Notes under the pieces: generated by a model
What the model was told of the DNA's origin: nothing
What the model saw: only the letters and a program-made list of their open reading frames with translations
Databases searched by the model: none
In this document: positions 60,583-64,000 of the stretch, piece after piece
Numbering within the stretch: the stretch's first letter is position 1
How the letters are laid out: each line of letters starts with the position of its first letter
DNA from: DASVVT01 sp036386415
GTDB taxonomy: Bacteria; Acidobacteriota; Blastocatellia; Pyrinomonadales; Pyrinomonadaceae
NCBI GenBank assembly: GCA_036386415.1
Contig: DASVVT010000053.1
Coordinates: 62,001 to 126,000 of the forward strand
Length of the DNA stretch: 64,000 nucleotides
Direction of reading: 5' to 3'
Position numbers and translations under genes: made by a program

Positions 60583-61512
60583 ATGAAGATTTTCATCGCC
60601 GGCGCGACAGGAGTTCTGGGACGTGGACTCGTCCGCCAGTTTCTTGAGCGCGGACACTCTGTGATCGGTCTGGCGCGCAACCCGAAGGGCGCGCAGCTCA
60701 TAGAGTCGCTCGGCGGCGAGAGCCGTCAGGCTGATCTCTTCAACGTCGAACAGTTGGCGCGTGCCGCAGAAGGCGCGGATGTCGTCATTCATGCCGCCAC
60801 CTCCATCCCCGTTAAATCGAGAGTCTCTGCGGCAGATTTTGAGATGAACGACCGGATTCGTCGTGAAGGGACACGCTCGCTTGCGGCCTGCGCGGCGCGC
60901 GTCGGGGCTCAACATTATCTTCAACAGAGCATAGTCTGGATAGCCCGCCCGCCGGACGGCTCCAGTTTTGATGAAAGCTCGAAGCCGGAGCCCGATGCGG
61001 TCACCCTCTCGGCTCTCGATGCGGAGAACATCTCTTTGGAGGCAGGCGAGGCGGCAGGCTTCAAGGTCTCCGTGCTGCGGTGTGGCTCGTTCTACGGGCC
61101 GGACGCGGCGCACACCAGATTCTTCGCCGAAGGACTCAAAAAGCGCAGGCTCCCCATCGTCGGAACAGGCGACGCCGTCCTAGCCAACCTGCATGTGGAG
61201 GACGCGGCCAGCGCATTCGTCGCGGCCACAGAGGCCGGTAAGAGCGGACTCTGGCACGTCCTGGACAACCAGCCCGCGACGATCAAAGAATTTATCTCTT
61301 ACTTCGCCGAACGACTCGGTGCGCCGCCGCCTCGCCACGTTCCCGTCTGGCTCGCGCGCCTTGTCGCCGGTTCATACGCCGTCAGTTTCTTCACTCAATC
61401 GACGCGCACCTCCAACCAAAGGTTTCGTCAGGATGTCGGTTGGAGCCCACGCTTTCCCAGCTACAGAGAGGGACTCGATCAAGTCGTCGCGGCGTGGGCG
61501 AAGGAGGGCTGA
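60583..61512 (+). CDS. NAD-dependent epimerase/dehydratase-family protein
   Basis: 309 residues. The N-terminal MKIFIAGATGVLGRGLVRQF contains the GxxGxxG NAD(P)-binding motif of extended short-chain dehydrogenases. The expected YxxxK is not obvious; the active-site region reads QQSIVWIARPPDGSS instead, so the family may be an atypical SDR (NmrA-like or UDP-sugar reductase-like). The C-terminal half (LHVEDAASAFVAATEAG, SRALDNQPATIKEF-like) follows epimerase layout. The ATG at 60583 is chosen because longer frames lie in the AT-rich repeat. Confidence 0.82.
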   Translation: MKIFIAGATGVLGRGLVRQFLERGHSVIGLARNPKGAQLIESLGGESRQADLFNVEQLARAAEGADVVIHAATSIPVKSRVSAADFEMNDRIRREGTRSLAACAARVGAQHYLQQSIVWIARPPDGSSFDESSKPEPDAVTLSALDAENISLEAGEAAGFKVSVLRCGSFYGPDAAHTRFFAEGLKKRRLPIVGTGDAVLANLHVEDAASAFVAATEAGKSGLWHVLDNQPATIKEFISYFAERLGAPPPRHVPVWLARLVAGSYAVSFFTQSTRTSNQRFRQDVGWSPRFPSYREGLDQVVAAWAKEG

Positions 61513-61589
61513 GACTTAAATCGAAAAGACGAAATTGGGAGAGGCAGAAAAACTTGATCCACGCAGAGAGAGAGAGAGATCAGCCAGGG

Positions 61590-61862
61590 TTAGAGCGTCT
61601 GCCAGATTGAGTCTGCGGCTTCCTTCGATGGGACGACCGCGATGACCTCAAACTCTACTAAATCCTGCCAGTGCGACATCCACTGCTCGAACAACTGAGG
61701 GTCTTCGCATTCCATAAGCTGAAAGCATCTCTCAAAAGTAGCCTCCGTCCAGCTCTCTATATACCTCAATCCATCGGGCATCATACGCCCCTGCTCCCGG
61801 AATCGACGGTACACCGCTTTGGCGTCGCCGTGCTTGAAGCGCTCGATGACCATGAACAGCAC
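61590..61862 (-). CDS. DUF3303-like small protein
   Basis: 90 residues. MLFMVIERFKHGDAKAVYRR and RFREQGRMMPDGLRYIESW, then ERCFQLMECEDPQLFEQWM, match the DUF3303 family of small dimeric-barrel-like proteins. GTG at 61862 is chosen: AAGGAG lies 7 bp before it, and the family starts with xLFMVIERF. Upstream in-frame sequence lies in repeat DNA. Function unknown. Confidence 0.85.
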   Translation of the reverse strand: MLFMVIERFKHGDAKAVYRRFREQGRMMPDGLRYIESWTEATFERCFQLMECEDPQLFEQWMSHWQDLVEFEVIAVVPSKEAADSIWQTL

Positions 61863-61903
61863 TGACGGTCTCCTTTCAATGTATGCGACGCGTCGAAAAG
61901 ATT

Positions 61904-62014
61904 TGTAGGGGCAGGGCTTGTCCCTGCCCGGATACTTTGGTCGGCAGAGCGGGCAGGGACAAGCCCTGCCCCTACAGAAATACACGGGCAGGGACAAGCC
62001 CTGCCCCTACAGTT
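61904..62014 (+). repeat. GTAGGGGCAGGGCTTGTCCC repeat (family 6)
   Basis: One forward copy (61907-61931) and two reverse-complement copies (61950-61975, 61986-62011) of GTAGGGGCAGGGCTTGTCCC plus TGCCC. The core GGGCAGGGACAAGCCCTGCCC is itself nearly palindromic. It lies between two minus-strand genes. Confidence 0.85.
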
Positions 62015-62057
62015 CATTCATTGCTCGCACTCAATTACCAGGCGCTATAATTCTCAC

Positions 62058-64000
62058 CTAATCAGGCACGTTACGCCGCAGTTCTTCGAGCCAGACAGCC
62101 GCCTCTGAATCGCTCGGCGCGCGCCAGTCGCCGCGCGGCGAGAGCGAGCCGCCGGAGCCGACCTTCGGGCTGTTGGGAACGCATGAGCGCTTGAACTGGC
62201 TGATCTTGAAGAAGCGATAGAGGAAGACATCGAGCCAACGCTTGATCGTCGCCAGGTCGTACTCGTGGTGAAGCTCTGCCGGAAGCGCGTCAGGCCACGC
62301 GCCGCGCCGCTTATCGCTCCACGCGTGATGGCTGAGAAAGGCTATCTTGCTCGGACGGAACCCGAAGCGTGAGACGTAGTAGAGATTAAAATCCTGCAAC
62401 TCGTAGGGGCCGATCTTCTCTTCCGTGCTCTGCGTCGGCTTCTCCTGCTTCTCATCTTCGGCGGCGGGCACAAGCTCCGGTGAAATCTCCGTGTCGAGGA
62501 TTGATTGAAGGATGGCACTCGTCCGCTGGTCAAACTGCGACGTCCCTATGACCCAGCGGATCAGGTGCTGTATGAGCGTCTTGGGCACAGAGGCGTTGAC
62601 GTTGTAGTGAGACATGTGATCGCCCACCCCGTAGGTTGACCAGCCCAGCGCCAGCTCGCTCAAATCGCCCGTGCCCAACACCAGACCGTTATGAAAGTTG
62701 GCGAGACGAAAGAGGTGCGAGGTGCGCTCGCCCGCCTGCACGTTCTCAAACGTGATGTCGTAGACGGGCTCGCCCTTGGCAAACGGATGATTGATGTCGC
62801 GCAGCATCTGCATGCAGGAGGGCTTGATGTCTATCTCCGAGCCGGTGATGCCCAGAGCCTTCATCAAGCCGTGAGCGTTGGTGAGGGTCATGCCGCTGGT
62901 GGCAAAGCCGGGCATCGTGTAACCGAGTATGTTCTGGCGCGGCAATCCCAGCCTGTCTATCGTCCGGGCCGCGACGATCAGCGCGTGCGTCGAATCGAGC
63001 CCGCCCGACACGCCGATCACAAGGCGCTCCAGACCCGTGCTCACGAGGCGCTTCATCAGCCCGTGCACCTGAATGTTGTAGGCTTCGTAGCAACGCTCGT
63101 CGCGCGCTGCCGGATCATCCGGCACATAGGGGAAACGCTCGACGCGGCGCATCAGAGGGATTTCGCCCGTCGGGACTTCAAACTCGAACTGTACGCGGCG
63201 GATGGCGCGCACGCGCTCGCGGTGCTCGCCGACCGAGTCGTTGAAACTCGTCAGTCGCATCCGATCCTGCGCCAGACGTTCGAGGTCTATGTCTGCGGCG
63301 ATCATCTGCTCCTCGTTCGAGAAGCGGTCGGCCTCGGCCAGCAGCTCATTGTTCTCGTAGATGATGGCGTGACCGTCCCAGGCGAGGTCTGTGGTCGATT
63401 CTCCGGGACCGGCGGCAGAGTAGAGATAGGCCGCGATACACTTGCCCGATTGCGAGGCGCAAAGGTCGCGGCGATACTCAGCCTTGCCGATGGTGATATT
63501 GCTGGCGGAGAGATTCGCGAGCACGGTCGCCCCAGCCAGCGCAGCATAGGTGCTCGGCGGTATCGGCGTCCAAACGTCCTCGCAGATTTCGACGTGCAGC
63601 GAGAAGTCTTCGACGTTAACGGCATCGAAGATGAGGTCGCTGCCGAAGGGGACGCGCTCGCCCAGGAAAAGCATCTCGCGGCTGACGGCATTGCGCCCGG
63701 AGGTGAACTGCCGCTTCTCGTAGAACTCGCGGTAGTTGGGAAGATAGGTCTTCGGCGTGATGCCGAGCACGCGCCCACGATAGATGACGACCGCGCAGTT
63801 GAAGAGCTTTCCCTCAAACCGGAGCGGCGCGCCGACCAGAAGCACTGGCGAGAGATTGACGCTCTCCGCAATCAGTTGCGCCAGGCTCGCCTCCGTGGCA
63901 TCGAGCAGCACGTCCTGATGAAAGAGATCGTCGTTGGAGTAAGCGGAAATCCCCAGCTCAGGAAAGAGCGCCACCGCCGCGTTCAGCTCCGACGCGCGCC
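62058..64000 (-). CDS. nadE: Glutamine-dependent NAD synthetase (5' end beyond the window)
   Basis: About 647 residues visible; the frame is open to the right edge (reading ASELNAAVALFPELG), so the first residues are missing. N-terminal glutaminase (nitrilase) domain: Glu in FPELGISAY, Lys in GITPKTYLPNYREFYEK and Cys in HVEICEDVWTPIPP form the catalytic triad. C-terminal synthetase: ATP pyrophosphatase loop VIGVSGGLDSTHALIVA, GYTMPGFATSGMT and a GTGDLSELALGWSTYGVGDH segment. It makes NAD+ from nicotinate adenine dinucleotide using Gln-derived ammonia. Confidence 0.95.
   Translation of the reverse strand, partial: RASELNAAVALFPELGISAYSNDDLFHQDVLLDATEASLAQLIAESVNLSPVLLVGAPLRFEGKLFNCAVVIYRGRVLGITPKTYLPNYREFYEKRQFTSGRNAVSREMLFLGERVPFGSDLIFDAVNVEDFSLHVEICEDVWTPIPPSTYAALAGATVLANLSASNITIGKAEYRRDLCASQSGKCIAAYLYSAAGPGESTTDLAWDGHAIIYENNELLAEADRFSNEEQMIAADIDLERLAQDRMRLTSFNDSVGEHRERVRAIRRVQFEFEVPTGEIPLMRRVERFPYVPDDPAARDERCYEAYNIQVHGLMKRLVSTGLERLVIGVSGGLDSTHALIVAARTIDRLGLPRQNILGYTMPGFATSGMTLTNAHGLMKALGITGSEIDIKPSCMQMLRDINHPFAKGEPVYDITFENVQAGERTSHLFRLANFHNGLVLGTGDLSELALGWSTYGVGDHMSHYNVNASVPKTLIQHLIRWVIGTSQFDQRTSAILQSILDTEISPELVPAAEDEKQEKPTQSTEEKIGPYELQDFNLYYVSRFGFRPSKIAFLSHHAWSDKRRGAWPDALPAELHHEYDLATIKRWLDVFLYRFFKISQFKRSCVPNSPKVGSGGSLSPRGDWRAPSDSEAAVWLEELRRNVPD

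Overview
The window looks like a chromosomal segment of a GC-rich Gram-negative bacterium, most probably an Acidobacteriota member of the Blastocatellia type. The pointers are an A2-type caa3-like cytochrome oxidase operon, an acidobacterial VWFA-type secreted protein, Mpl, a stressosome operon fused to histidine kinases, and intergenic gaps filled with long self-complementary repeats. This taxonomic call is inference from gene content. There is no rRNA operon, and the only complete RNA gene seen is a tRNA-Leu.

Layout. 1-4.5 kb: end of a SCO-like gene, then coxB-coxA-coxC-coxD and a strong terminator. 4.9-8.8 kb: small membrane zinc-ribbon protein, 2Fe-2S protein, EamA transporter and unknowns. 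8.9-11.5 kb: pckA and a secreted unknown. 12-24.2 kb: a GAF/PAS histidine kinase and NtrC-type sigma-54 activator, followed by two pilin-like secreted proteins, a PapD-like chaperone, a TPR lipoprotein, and, facing them, a large usher-like outer-membrane barrel behind a receiver-domain protein. Both flanking operons carry a near-identical sigma-54 promoter (CGGCACG-N4-TTGTA) with a tandem pair of CTGAC-N5-GTCAG dyads about 120-140 bp upstream. This is the best candidate for an undescribed system: a two-component, sigma-54-controlled, chaperone-usher-like surface-fibre system. 24.5-31.2 kb: DUF2723-like membrane glycosyltransferase, membrane proteins, a DegT-type aminotransferase and a HerA ATPase.

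31.2-33.6 kb is a restriction-modification island flanked by a partial duplication of the herA 3' end; the second copy has lost 86 bp between two GGCGAAACC repeats. 33.7-37 kb: small proteins, a lytic transglycosylase-like protein, a response regulator and a zinc-protease-like protein. 37.7-42.1 kb: rsbR-rsbS-rsbT followed by an RsbT-like/PP2C fusion and an RsbT-like/histidine kinase fusion, which reads as a stressosome signalling operon. 42.1-48.9 kb: mpl, a DICT-like protein, pta, a VWFA protein and an HD-GYP response regulator.

49.2-50.0 kb holds a class II tRNA whose two halves pair perfectly in every stem but are separated at the anticodon loop by about 0.7 kb. The insert contains a complete tRNA-Leu(CAA) and an antisense HNH endonuclease gene with one in-frame amber codon. 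If the halves are simply joined, the loop reads CTCTAAA, that is, a CUA anticodon. 50-64 kb: zapA, a pseudogene, a large secreted multidomain protein, a DksA-zinc-finger/PP2C fusion, an ankyrin protein, a secreted esterase-like protein, an epimerase, a DUF3303-like protein and a 5'-truncated NAD synthetase.

Many gaps above about 100 bp contain long dyads built from short reiterated words. At least six sequence families recur, and one of them is a defined element of roughly 140-290 bp.
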